Shown: piece after piece, positions 10,301 to 21,549 of the stretch
Numbering within the stretch: position 1 is the stretch's first letter
Layout: each line of letters begins with the position of its first letter
DNA from: Auriscalpium vulgare
Lineage: Eukaryota; Basidiomycota; Agaricomycetes; Russulales; Auriscalpiaceae
Direction of reading: 5' to 3'
Assembly: GCA_019915015.1 (NCBI GenBank)
Contig: JAHBBC010000017.1
Span: forward strand, 124,001-188,000
DNA length: 64,000 bases
The notes under the pieces: model-generated
Database searches by the model: none
What the model saw: only the letters and a program-made list of their open reading frames with translations
What the model was told of the DNA's origin: nothing
Made by a program: the position numbers and the translations under genes

Positions 10301-13300
10301 AGACCGGAGTGATTGACGCCCCGCTCAGCTATATGGGGTCCTCGTACTTATCCTCGTACTGCCATGCCACGCAGCTTCCACTTGATGGGCACTATCAACG
10401 ACCATAAACGTTAGTGAACGCAAATTTGGAGCCTGCTTGCGGACAAAGCAGCATGATAGGGATAGGAGCTCGCGACTTACAGCTCGATCGGTGAGCATCA
10501 CATGAAGAAGGCGACGGCTACTGTCGTTCTGATTTGATTGCAGACGCTATGACATAGGATGCACGCGGACAATTTCCGCCACCGACCTTCGCTGGTGCGT
10601 GCACCGCACTTCCGGTCTCTTCAATTTCTGTCGTCTTTCTTTGAGCGCGGAACTGTCTTGCAGCTCCATGTGCCCTGGTATGCGATACCTTACTGCCCTT
10701 ATAACTTTGCTCCAACACCGTCTTTTTTCTTCAGCACGTCTTCTGGGCAGCGGACGACCCACAGGGAGCTGTTCGCGGCGGCCTTGGAGCTGATCGGTTG
10801 GGTGGCGAGGCGCGCAGGTGCACAGGTCCGCGATGCCTTCCTAGACCGGCTGCGTCACGTCGGCGGAGCGTGCATGTATGTTTCACGCGCCTCGTGGAGG
10901 CTGTCTTCAGCGCCGCGTACGGACAGGGACAGTCGTGCAGGTGGCCGGGATATATCAGGATGCATCTGGTTTCTCGGCACGTTAGCGGCCACAGAACAAA
11001 GCACGAATCAGACGGCTGCTAATGACGCCCAGGAATTCGAAGGTGCTGACCAGGCGGCCTTTGCTGTAGTAAGTACCGTTCAATTCCCTAATTCCCCAGC
11101 TTTCCATTCCCATGGCGTCTCTTTCCCCCCCGTCCACCTTACACCTCTCAGCGTCAAAAGCGCGCGCTATCTACATTGGTTTGCGCACCATCAAATTTTG
11201 ACGTCGTCAGAGTCCAGAGACGGTCGCTCTTCCGCCGGAGCACGCAAACAAGCGTACGCTCGGAGGCGCTCTGTAATAATCGACTTTTGTGGAGGCTTCG
11301 TCGTTTCGAAGGCGTAAACAACAACTCTGGGCGACGCTCGGCAGGCTGAGAAGTAATGCATGCAACATGTTTTACTTTTGGCTTCGGCCTGCTCCTTACG
11401 TAGTCATATGGGCAGGTGTGTTCTAGAGGTCAAAACAAGCGCCAGATTGCACACGTTCAAGCGCCTGAACAGGAGCGTGTAGGTTGGATTGTCCACGAGC
11501 TTAATTACACGAAGCGGAAGCCTTGCGCCGCGGAGCAATCACTGATCGCGTGAGGGGCTGGACCTCGCGAGGCGCGCGCTAACCAGGATCCCGGAGCAAT
11601 ATGTAGTAGAAAGACCACACGGAACACGGAATATTTGTGAATATTGCGGGGAAGCCCAAATGTACCGCACATACCACGCGATGGTGTGAATAGGCCGATA
11701 TTTGCTGCGAAATCGTAACCCTATCCTCTCCAATTGACCACCCCTTTCCACGACGGCGGGAAGCCCGGGGACAACTGGTATTATGGTGAGCGCTCGTAAT
11801 ATGAAAACACGCAATTCACGCACAGCATATGAGCTTCAGAGCTAGGACGGAGGGGACCAGAGTTTCAGACGGCAGACGGCCTGCGACTCGTGAAGTGAGC
11901 GGAGGGGCGGCATGGGCAGCCGGGGAGAGGGAACGCCACGAATTTGCGGAACGAGTGCATTCGGGCACTGTGCTCGAGTCGACAGAAGTTCGCAGGTGCC
12001 CAACGCTCCCTCGTCCTCGGATACAGGTGTTCGACGATGAAGGGGGATCTGGACGATGTCGAGAGGTAGTCAGTATCGGACGATCATACGCGTAGGTGAT
12101 GACTGGAAGAATGCCAAACGCAACAACATCGCGGCACTGACCATGGAACCACCCCTGCATGGGCCTGATTTCTCCTTGATGTCAACAGCCGGCCATGTCT
12201 CTTCTGCGGTCGCCGAAAGTGCTCAGTTGCAAACGAGGGAACGGCGCCGGGTGAAAATGCGGCGGAAGGCGTCAGCGAATGGCGAGCATTCGAGATGGAG
12301 GGCGCGCTAGGTAGCCTGACAGACTTTGCATGATAGACATCATGATAGACATCAACGACGTCAAATGTACGCTGTATGACGGGAATCTGTTGCAGTAGTA
12401 GAGCTGTGAAATTATACATCATAATGAGCACCTGAGCTGTTATACTCACGTGGCAGATTGGCAGTGGCCTCTGCCGTGATGTTGTCGCCTTCGGAGAGGG
12501 GGAAAATGGAATCATGTGGCATTTATACACAAATGGTGTGCTGAATAAGGACCGTCGTGTGTTGTGGTGATGGCGGTATGATTGACATGGATGGCGCAGG
12601 AGGCGTCGGTGGCGAGGCGGGTGGCGAGGCGGGAGGCGGTGGCGGAAGCGAAGCAGACTCGTCCCGAAGAGCAATGCACCGATTACGATTCCACCCGCGA
12701 ACCCGGAGGAATCCACGCGGTTCCGCAGCGACTTACGCTCGACGGGTTGGCTGATTGTTTGAATTGGCCAACATCGCGGGTCTAGAATAGGTGGCGGCTC
12801 GTTCGGAGAGTTAGACGCAAAGGCGTGGATAGGGACTCAACATACGCAGCTCACAAAGCGGGACGCATCGCTACATGCAGTCACTGGAAGTGTTCGCCCG
12901 ACCCTTCGTCAAATCTCTCGCAATGGGATTTAAAACCTGGGCATACTGATGCAAGGCCGTACAGGCGGGCTCTGCACCTGTCCTTGAGCCTGTGCGAGGG
13001 GTGCAGTGTGCTGAGAGATGCCCAACGCGATGCAAGACGGCAGTGCGTTTCTATGGCTAAAATTGAGAGAGTATTAGTGGATTAGCTCATTAGCCAGGAA
13101 ATAGACCCAATGAAGGGCGTACCGATGAGAACAAAATCATTGGCTGGTATACGCGGATCCTCCTGTAGCCGCGTCGTCCACTTATCGCCCGGTCCAGCGG
13201 AAAGCAGCGCTGCGCCTTTCTCCGAGAGATTCAAGCCAGTGTGTCTCACTTCTTGGACAGCCAACCGCCGTGGATGTGATTTCAGCAATCTGCATGGAGT

Positions 13301-13914
13301 GCGTCAGCAACAGAAGGACACACCATAGTGCAGCCGCCACAGCCAAGACGCGCCTGGTCTGGAGTACCGGTGCTACAGTAGACGAATACTTACCGTCCTG
13401 AGGCTGATTGCTGCGCGCCAACGCCGATGATCCACAGTCGTTGGAAGAAGGGGTACTAGGAGGGAAAGGGAAGGTGGTGAGCACTGTTCTCTGAGAGCAG
13501 AGGCCCGGGGGGAGCCGCGATTCCGGTACATATGTTTCCCGCCAATGACTTCAGCGCTGGTCAAACGTCCGAACATCTCTGAGGCATATCATGTCGATGG
13601 GTTGTTGCGAATGGCGTGTGACCGACTTGCGCTACGAAGGCTTGTGCCTCTTCCTCGGCGGTTCACCGTCAATTGGCACAGTCGCACCCACAGGGCCATT
13701 GTCCGCATACCTGGCGAGCTTCAACAGGCTGCCAAACGCGCGGGGGTACCTGAATAATACGACGAGGGTCACGTCGACTATGCAGATTCCTCCATCGGAG
13801 CTACCGCCTATCCTGACGTCTTGCCAGCGGCGCGGCTCGGACGGCCGCGTCACAGGGCACTGCACGTTCGTAGGGCTCAGCCAAAGATCAGATGAGAGGA
13901 ATCGCGACACACCC
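7400..13914. other. 6.5-kb region without a supportable gene
   Basis: Several open frames exist but none has a recognisable domain. The best are minus 8788-9204, plus 9016-9456 (overlapping it on the other strand), plus 10559-11317 (252 codons) and minus 12084-12716, which starts with a possible membrane segment (GFAGGIVIGALLFGTSLL). Overlapping frames on both strands and the lack of clean intron/exon patterns argue that most are chance. Around 12570-12660 there is a GGC/GAGGC-rich stretch. I see no tRNA or inverted-repeat element. Confidence 0.4.
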
Positions 13915-14798
13915 TCAAAAAGGCGGCAACTGTAGGGCCCTGAAGCGCAAAATCTCGTCCATGGTCTTTCGTCGCTTCTTTACAGGCTCAAGGGACATCA
14001 CCCGTTTGAACGATTCATAGCCGATCCACTATCATCGAGGATAAGCGTACTGAGACCACGGTACAGGCAATGAGCTCACCTTGATCGAGATGGAGACATG
14101 CTTGACGTCAGCGAGCATGCTCGCCGGCGTGAAGGTTTTCTCCGCGCCGGGGTGCAGTCTTAGGAGCTCGGCCGAGTTCGCCGTGTCGGATTGGAACAAG
14201 CACAACAGCACGCCAAGCTCGCCTTCTGTCATCACAAAGTACACGGGCATATGATTGCACACTAGGGGGTGAGGGATATGCTGCGGAACAATCCTTGCCC
14301 GGTCAGAGAGGAGGACATTGAACCAGCAGAACTTGGGATCCTTCGGCATTCGCTTGATCGCGACGAATTCGTTCACGCCGTAGACGAGGGCGAAGCGCAT
14401 GCGGTCGCGCGGGAAAGAATGTGTGGCGTCCAATCCGGTGAGTTGAAACAGATAGAAGCGCGCGACCGGAGGGCTGAACATCTTGGAGATACAACCCTCA
14501 CTGATGAACCTGCAAAATGCCGTAGATGGAGCGGCAGAGCTGGGGAGGCAGTCTCAATATAGGTGCGGCACTGAATGTCGGATGTCGCGTACCTGCATAG
14601 GGCGGTCGAATAATCCTCCATTGATGAAGACGCGAGCGAGTCGAGAGAGCTGGCGAGAGCAGTCGCAGAGAGTTGTGGCGGCTTCATGCTGTCCATGGTT
14701 CCCATGATCCGTGAGGCGCAATGGGCGAGACGGCAACAGGACTTGGCTGAACTGCGAGCAGCAGTCAGACTTTTGTAGTCGAGCGTCGGCTGTGGCAT
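13915..14798 (-). CDS. Conserved-looking hypothetical protein, three exons
   Basis: complement(join(13915..14028, 14080..14509, 14593..14798)), 249 aa. Introns are 51 bp (GTGAGC...GATAG) and 83 bp (GTACGC...TTGCAG), and all three phases join in frame. The N-terminus is Ser/Ala-rich (from MPQPTLDYKSLTAARSS). The core (RDRMRFALVYGVNEFVAIKR, FCWFNVLLSDRARIVPQHIP, MPVYFVMTEGELGVLLCLF) alternates hydrophobic strands and looks like a beta-rich globular domain. The C-terminus has a basic cluster, KKRRKTMDEILRFR, that could be a nuclear localisation signal. I recognise no family. Another open frame, minus 13632-13910, follows almost directly after the stop and could be a separate gene or chance; I left it out. 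Confidence 0.6.
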
Positions 14799-16124
14799 GG
14801 CATAAAGGCCTAGCAATCTTCATAGCTGTGAAGGTGGGCGTCGACGTGGCATAAGTGAAAATGCTTTGTCCATGAAATACAACGCACCTCACACCCCAAA
14901 ACGATTTCACGATCCAACTATTCAAAGGCAGCTCCGCTAGCAGTCAGCTCGCTTTCCTGCGCGTCTGCGCCGACGCCATCCTCTGGCCCACAGTGAGCAT
15001 TTTGGACGCCGCCCTCGTCCCCGAGCCGTTCATCAGGATCATGTCATAGCCGCCGACGGCACAGAGTTTCACTCGTATGATGTTGAATTGGACGATGATG
15101 ATATCTGACACGTAGACGCTCGCCACGGCGCGCGAATGGAATAGCGCCTATGGGCTGTAAAACGTATATGTAGGACAAAAATGCAGCATACTCAAGAAGA
15201 GTACGGGAGGGAAAAATTGGCCATAACAGCCCGAGAGTAGTCTGAATCGAGTTTCATGCCCACGAAAGGCACGAGCCGCGAAGTGAACTAAAGGACGCAC
15301 CCAGCACCGACATGACTGCACCCGCCAATACAGGCTCCTCGTACGCCACTCGGCGTGAGCCCTATATGCCCATACAAGCGACCTATAGACCCCGCGAACA
15401 GGGTAATAGTACCAGCCGGAGCAGGGCACAGCCAATGCAGTCCCACCCAACGTGCCCAACGAGCACGCCGAACACAGACCGCGCCCGAAGGACTTTCTTT
15501 GGCACTGCAGCGCACAAAGGGTCTCGACTGGCGCGCTGCGATGTCGCGGGACTTGGCGCGATGAAAAGGATCGGTTGTGAAGGTGTAGGGCGCCCAGCCC
15601 CCGCGACGATGCCAGCCCATGTGTGACACACCCTCCCCTGTTGGGATCTCTGGGCGAAAGTGCCGGACTGGGGGTTCTCTGGTACGTCGCGCCGCCCGAG
15701 AGGCGGAAGCTCAGCGAGAGCCGATCAAGGGGAGCGAATGCTCAGACCTTAGCCCGCTCACAAAAATGGATGCACAGGGCATCGCGTTTGGGATGAGCAT
15801 CGCGGCTTTCGAGCTGTCGTGTGTGGAAGAGGCCGCTCCGGATGCAAAATGCCCAGATTTCCCACGGTTCGTTGACCTCCATTTTGCATAAAAAGCATGA
15901 AACCCGCTCTCAAACTTCACGATACAACACAACGCATTATTTTCTCAGTACCTGGCTAGTAATGTTGACTGTCGACGGTGAGGAGCAGTGTGCAGAATAA
16001 CTCGATAAATTTCACCGTCACTTCGCAAACTGCCGAAGGGTGCCGCAAACACGGCCAAATATGAGTTCCGAAAGCTCGCGAACTTGCCTGCTGCCAACAC
16101 ACCAACCACTTGTCCGCCCGAAAC
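14799..16124. other. Intergenic region between divergent genes
   Basis: This is the shared upstream region of the minus-strand hypothetical gene and plus-strand QCR6. Short open frames occur near 15.3-15.9 kb on both strands, but none has support. I see no clear TATA close to QCR6, as is common for respiratory genes. Confidence 0.4.
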
Positions 16125-16766
16125 ATGAGCCTGTCTTCGTTCTTCTCATCCTTCGTTGGAGTCGTGCACGCCGACGCGCCTGAAGAAAAATCAGAGCCTG
16201 AGGCCAAGGAGGAGCCTCAGGAGGAGGAGGCTAAGGAGGAAGAAGAGGAAGAGGAACCAGAGGACGTGCGTCGCGTGCGGATTTCTTCGCGCCCAAGCAC
16301 TGACGGCCCGGGGCCGGCCTTCAGATCCATCCGGCGCTGCGCGAGGAGGCTCAGGAGTCGGCGAAGTGCAAGCCGTTGACGCACCACTTCCTGCAGTGCC
16401 AGGAGCGCGTACAGTCTGGCCAGGGCTTCAAGCACGAAGACTGCGTTGAGGAGATGTGAGTCTACTCCTCCCCAATATCTTACTGCTGCCGTTGCTTACC
16501 ATAATGTCGTAGGTGTATGTGCCAGCTATCAACTTTCGCATGACCATGCCGTACTGACTGCCCCGCTCCCTTCCGTTGCGTCTCGCGCGTTCTCTAGTCC
16601 AGTGCGTATATGCATATTTGATTCCCTGCGTTGGCTGACGCTGTACTGGATCAACAGCATGATGCACTGCACAGACGTAGACACTGTCCATTGCTGTAAA
16701 CCCGCACCTGGCTGACCAGTTTGACAGAATGAAGTTGCGCCAAAACTATTCGCTAAGCTGCGCTAG
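16125..16766 (+). CDS. qcr6: Ubiquinol-cytochrome c reductase hinge protein (complex III subunit 6)
   Basis: join(16125..16265, 16325..16455, 16513..16514, 16598..16601, 16658..16676, 16728..16766), 111 aa. The acidic hinge protein helps cytochrome c dock on cytochrome c1 in the inner mitochondrial membrane. Seen: a hydrophobic N-terminus MSLSSFFSSFVGVVHADAP, a long Glu-rich stretch, then IHPALREEAQESAKC, KPLTHHFLQC, HEDCVEEMFHMMHC and the end APKLFAKLR. The four Cys form a twin CX9C pattern, as the family requires. That pattern holds only if two microexons, GT (16513-16514) and TCCA (16598-16601), are included; they supply the end of Met plus Phe and most of His. Introns are 59, 57, 83, 56 and 51 bp; four have CTGAC branch points and the 57-bp one has CTTAC. 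The family call is very secure; the microexons are inferred. Confidence 0.9.
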
Positions 16767-17693
16767 GGAAGCTCATGCGCCCTTGAGATTTCGCGGGTGC
16801 TGGTGAGTCTCCCACTCCTTCAACCGGCTCCGCGCTCATTCATGAGGTCTAGCCACCTGTTGTTAGCGCGGGCAATGTACCTAGAGCCTGAGCATTACGA
16901 ACACCTGCGCTCCGCGATCAATTGAACGTTCCATGACACTGTTAGGCGGCTCGCCGTTCCGCGTTCTGCGACTGAAGCCATTGGCGAACTGAGTTGTTCA
17001 CCTTGTCCGCCTTGTTTGGCTAACGCTTCCCTCTGAGAATCTCGCCTTTGACGACTTCCCCGATCTCAACGTGAACAATGGCCATCGCCAGGACCACGGC
17101 CCTGGGACCTGGCCAAACTTACCAACTGATTACAACAGCTCGACACACATCTCCGAGTTGCGATTGAAGACACGTGTCTCCAGAAAATGGACCATAGTAC
17201 CAAGAAACGTTCTCGGAGTACGTGAACTTTATCTCTGAAGAGACGCAGCTCTAATGAATATCTGACAACCTGACCAGCCCATCGTCTCGAACTCCCCTGT
17301 CGCCTTATTATGAACAAATGCGCCAGATGGGGGTCCCTTGATGGCTCCTCGTCGTGGCGCTCAAATTCCTATTCAGCCTTTTCTGAGCCATATTGCTGCT
17401 GTGCCTTGGTCGTGCCCATGCTTGTCGTGACGTCGGCGGCTTTAACGCGGTCCATCACCAGCCAATCGCTAACGCTCAGCCTCGTCGACACGTGCGTCGT
17501 CGCCAGCCACAACTTTAAATCGCTGGTTGTCTCCCGCCACATGCGTCTCGTAGGCCTGGTGCTGTAAGTTTATGGAAGCCGCGGCACGACCTACACTAGC
17601 CGTCCTACGCTCGTTGGTCGATCATTTGGTGCGTCACTGCGCCTATATAAGGCCGCGCCGCACTGACCTATCCCACCTCAGCGTTACACGTAC
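16767..17693. other. Intergenic region upstream of the acid phosphatase
   Basis: No coding frame is convincing. The last 50 bases hold the phosphatase core promoter (TATA at 17644-17650). Confidence 0.5.
17644..17650 (+). promoter_or_regulatory. TATA box of the acid phosphatase gene
   Basis: TATATAA about 44 bp upstream of the ATG at 17694, in the context GCGCCTATATAAGGCC. Confidence 0.6.
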
Positions 17694-19422
17694 ATGACGA
17701 CCATGACGCGGCTGCGCGCAACCATGCTGCTACTCGCACATATCCTGGTCGCGGGTCTAACGGTGCCCTCCCGGGCCGCGACCACCGGCGTGTACAACTC
17801 GTCGAAAACACCGGTCGGACTCCCATGGAACACGTACAACTACTGCAACGCGCCGCACGTCAACGCCGCACACTACACAAGGCCGGCAGGTGCAGACGCA
17901 GGAGCAGAGCTAGTTTATCTGAACGTTGTAATGCGGCATCACAAGGTGTGTTGGTCCGCTCTCATCTGTCGACGCGTCTCAGACCCCTTTGCGACCCCAG
18001 CGCACGCCCGACAACTTGTACCCTGGCGAGAACGCGCTGAATCCCGCGGCGGGGTGGGACTGCTCAGACTTCCTGCAGTTCAACTACGGCGGCGGCGGCG
18101 CGCACGTGTACCACAGCACGTTCGCACCCGCGTCGCACCCGTTCCTGGACCAGATGTGGAATGGGACGTGCGATGAGGGGCAGTTGACTGCTGGCGGGCT
18201 GCGGGACGCGGTACAGCACGGGAAGGTTCGCGCTCGCGCCTCTTGTTTGCCAGTACGTTACTGATGCTGGGTGTGCATGTAGGATTTCTGGGCGGTTTAT
18301 CACCATAAACTGGGATTCCTGCGCAGCGTGGATCACAGCGAGATCTGGGTACGCACGTCGACAGAGGATAGGACGATGCAGGTCGCGAGCGGGATGTTGT
18401 TCGGCATGGACCCCGCCACTGCAGAGCGCTCATGGCCCGTGTTCACTCAGCCATCGACGGTACGTTCCTATCGTCTTCACGCACGTGCGGTACTGATGAT
18501 TGATTACCGACGAAGATTGACTCGCTGGTGCCCAGCTACTCGTGCCCAGGTGCAGACGCGATTCGCGCTGCGTATCAGTCCGTGCCCGCGTGGACCGATC
18601 ACCTCCAGCAAAACTCTGACTTGAAGGCGCGTTTGGATGCGACTCTTGGGACAGCGGGGCTGTCAGCTTGGTCGTCTTGGTGTACGTTGCCCTGCTCAAA
18701 TTTGCGAATGGCAGTAACCCTGATGCTACACACACAGATGACCACTTCTTCGACACGTTCGCGTCACGGACGTGTAATGGGCATGCGCTGCCATGTAATT
18801 CGACAGGCGCGTGTGTTTCGCAGGAGGATGCGGACCGCGTGTTCGCGATAGGCGATTTCGAGTACAAGTACGTCTCGCATGTCCTCCCAATGTCACACCA
18901 CCTCTTATTCCACGTGGCAGTTACATCTGGAACGCCGCACAAAACTCGACCACGTACAACCAGCTTACCTTCGGTACGTTTCTCGCACACCGTCGCAGTC
19001 ATGGAGCTGAAAACGGCGATGTCTACAGGCGTATTCTTCAGCGAGCTCGCGCAGAACTTCGCCGGATTTCGCGCGGGCGCCGAGACGCACCGCGTGCGAC
19101 TGCACGTCGGGCACGACGGCTCGATGGTCCGGCTTGCGTCCGGGCTCGGGCTTGGCAAGCTCGCGCCGCTGCGCTGGCCGGCGCTCGGGTCGGAGGTTGT
19201 CATGGAGGTATGCCGCATTACCGCCCCGCACGAAGCTGAGCTAACCTGCCGGCGCTCTAGGTGTGGAAGACGGGCGGGAAGAGCAGTGCGCTGTTTGTGC
19301 GCGTGTTGCATGAGGGCATACCGGTGTCGTCGCTGCAGTGGGTGCCGATAGACGATTTCATCGGGCTGCTGCAGGCGCAGGTACCTGCGGATATTCTCCG
19401 GCAATGTACACAGGGGAATTGA
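17694..19422 (+). CDS. Secreted histidine acid phosphatase (histidine phosphatase superfamily, branch 2)
   Basis: join(17694..17945, 18001..18225, 18283..18459, 18516..18681, 18738..18867, 18921..18973, 19029..19207, 19261..19422), 447 aa. Seven introns of 53-57 bp all join in frame. A signal peptide is clear (RLRATMLLLAHILVAGLTVPSRA). The active-site motif is VMRHHKRTPDN, split by intron 1, with the phosphorylated His at about residue 82; the common fungal motif is RHGxRxP, so the Gly is replaced by His. The proton-donor motif is VGHDGSM at about residue 363. Cys residues and N-glycosylation sequons (NGT, NST) fit a secreted enzyme. The expected role is phosphate release from organic monoesters outside the cell or in the vacuole. 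Whether it accepts phytate cannot be told from sequence. Confidence 0.93.
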
Positions 19423-20113
19423 CATGATATTATTGCGTATCGCCGCTATAGACGTTATAAGATACGCGTTACGACTCTTGAGACTACGATTGGGTGCAGG
19501 GGCGGTTCGGCGATGTGTACGTCGGCCGCATCACGATACCAGGCATTTGTTATCGTGTCCGCACGTCCCAAGTATCTCTGCATTGCCGCCATTGATCACC
19601 GATACTCCGCCAAGACACGGCCCAATGGTATGTGTGGGTGCGCGCCAGGAAGGACATCTGGCGTGCGTGGGCACAGAAAACGGGTGACCCAGAGGTTCGA
19701 CCTTGTTGTCTTGCATTTCAGATTCCATTGTCAGAGACTCTACATAGCTATACTAAATACCGCCGACTCCGGCTTCGGCGGCTCCAAATTGGTAGTCGGA
19801 GCGTCTGCGCGATGAACCAGAATGGGATCATATATATTCGTTAGACCAAAGTAGTGTTATAGATCTGCCGCGTCTGATGCCTTGTAGATAAGATAAATAT
19901 CCTTTTCCAAGGTGCAACCACGAAAGCTTGCGCTCAATTGATATTCCATGACCAGGTAAGTACAAACTCATGAAATATTCACAGCATATACATCTTTCCT
20001 CCACCACCTCAATTCCTACAAACGTATGAGATCGTGACGCTGGATACAACATGTCAAAACATTTCCTCGTTCCCCCTGTTATTGCATCGCCTCCCTTCTT
20101 TCCTTTCCAATGC
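19423..20113. other. Intergenic region between convergent phosphatase and peptidase genes
   Basis: No gene is supported. At about 20020-20037 (minus strand) there is a relic copy of the last codons of the G1 peptidase (gtcacgatctcatacgtt, encoding VTISYV), ending without a stop, just downstream of the real end at 20114. It looks like the trace of an older or partial duplication. Confidence 0.5.
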
Positions 20114-21033
20114 TCAAACGTACGAGATCGTGACGGAGGACGAGCCCGTCGAGACAGACGTCAGGACCGTGCCGCTCTGCTTGATATCGAGGATCGTTGC
20201 GCCGGAGGGGCCGACACTGCCTGAGCCCGTGGTCGCCGAGGCACCGGTGAAGGCGACGGTGCCGAAGTTCGCGAAGGGAACTTGGGAGTTGTTCTCGTCG
20301 AAGTCCTCGACGATCCACTCGGCGTTCTTCTCGCAGAGCGCGGCCGACGACGTGAGCGACTTGGTCACGGTCTTGCCCGTCGACACGTTCTCGATGACGG
20401 CGGAGCCGGCCTTCGTGCTCGTGGCGGTCACGGTCAGCTTGATCGTGTCGCCGGCGCTGATCGGGATGCCGGAGAAGTCGTAGGCGTAGTCGGGGTACCA
20501 CTCGTACCAAGCTGGGCAGAGAACGACTGTGAGCGTAGAAAAATCGCCAAAGCTGCGGCGGAAACGCACCGTCGTACGAGACGCTACCGCCGTCGATCGT
20601 GAAGTCGACACCGGTCTGCAGAATGGCCGTGCCGCAGGTGTCGCCGTCAATGCCGACCCACGCAGCGGCGGAATAGGACCCAGAGCCGCTCGAGGGCGCC
20701 TTGGGCGTGGGCACAACGAACGTCCCGGTGACGGACTTGTACGTGCCCTGCAGCGAAACGGCAAAACGTGAGCATATGTCGTTCCCAAGTGAGGGTGCAG
20801 GCGTTACTTACCGCGGCGGAGTCATACACGGCGCCGGCCCAGTTCGAGCTGTAGTTGGTGTAGGTGTTGCCGCCGATCAAGTTCGCCTCCTCCAGGCGCT
20901 GGCTGGGACCCGACAGGTGCGCGCCCTCGCGACGGCGGGAGAGGCGGCTCTCCATGCGAGCGCCACGCGACGGAGGGGCGGCGAACGCCGTGGTAGCGAG
21001 AAGCGCGATGCTGAGGAGGGCAGAGGCGAACAT
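20114..21033 (-). CDS. Secreted glutamic peptidase (family G1, eqolisin), copy 2, intact
   Basis: complement(join(20114..20511, 20570..20747, 20812..21033)), 265 aa, with introns of 58 and 64 bp. Signal peptide MFASALLSIALLATTAFA is followed by a basic propeptide (MESRLSRRREGAHLSGPSQR) and a mature domain from about YSSNWAGAV. The catalytic dyad is Gln118 (AILQTG) and Glu198 (NAEWIVED), 80 residues apart, close to the Gln53/Glu136 spacing of scytalidoglutamic peptidase. These enzymes are pepstatin-insensitive acid endopeptidases. There is no frame break, so this copy should be functional. Length and intron positions match the copies at 52762 and 63386. It lies tail-to-tail with the acid phosphatase; both would be secreted and active at low pH. 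Confidence 0.95.
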
Positions 21034-21114
21034 GGCTGTGAGCTGGCGGGTGAAGCTGTGGGGAGCTGCAGGTACTGGAGAGAACCTGGAGAACAAGGGC
21101 AGCGCACCTTTAGC

Positions 21115-21121
21115 TTTTATA
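21115..21121 (-). promoter_or_regulatory. TATA box of peptidase copy 2
   Basis: TATAAAAG on the minus strand about 82 bp upstream of the ATG at 21033. The flanking sequence is nearly identical to that of copy 1. Confidence 0.6.
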
Positions 21122-21479
21122 CAGCGAGAGACGAAGTCATGCCCCTCACGGCGCACGACATCGAGGCGTCGTCATTTGCTGCCGACCTCCTCGAAGAAAC
21201 ATCGGAGTAGTAAGAACAACCCTTCGTGATGCGTTCCATACGTTGACCACCGCGGAAAGCACTTCGTGAATAACGCCAGAGTTCGCAATTGCTCCGAATG
21301 GAACGGCACCGTCCTAACGTCTAGAAAAAAATCATTTCAGGACGAGGACAATTGTATTATAATGGGATTCTGATAAAGGCTCCATGCGAGTGCGCATGGA
21401 GCTGAATGCGAAAGACGCAATGGTGCAAGTAGCGTACCCCGTTTCCCGTGCAGCGCAGGGCTTCCCATGCACATGTAAT

Positions 21480-21514
21480 TCATTCTTATCTTGCCCTATG
21501 CGCATGGCACGAAT
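21480..21514 (-). promoter_or_regulatory. Conserved GATA module upstream of peptidase copy 2
   Basis: The minus strand reads gccatgcgcatagggc followed by aagataag; the GATAAG core is at 21490-21485, about 455 bp upstream of the ATG. It is the counterpart of the module at 4284-4320. Confidence 0.5.
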
Positions 21515-21549
21515 CACAGAAGGATATCTCAGCGACAAGTTCCAGCCGG

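Noticed and set aside
10559..11317. Plus-strand open frame of 252 codons as a possible gene
   Set aside because: No domain, no convincing intron signals and uneven composition along its length. Kept only as a note in the gap entry.
16458..16657. QCR6 model with one 202-nt intron instead of microexons
   Set aside because: It would give CX7C in place of CX9C and lose the conserved FH residues; the interval also contains two internal acceptor/donor pairs with their own branch sites.
18430..19425. Minus-strand open frame of 331 codons
   Set aside because: It overlaps exons 4-8 of the acid phosphatase, whose plus-strand model is complete with active-site motifs and phased introns.
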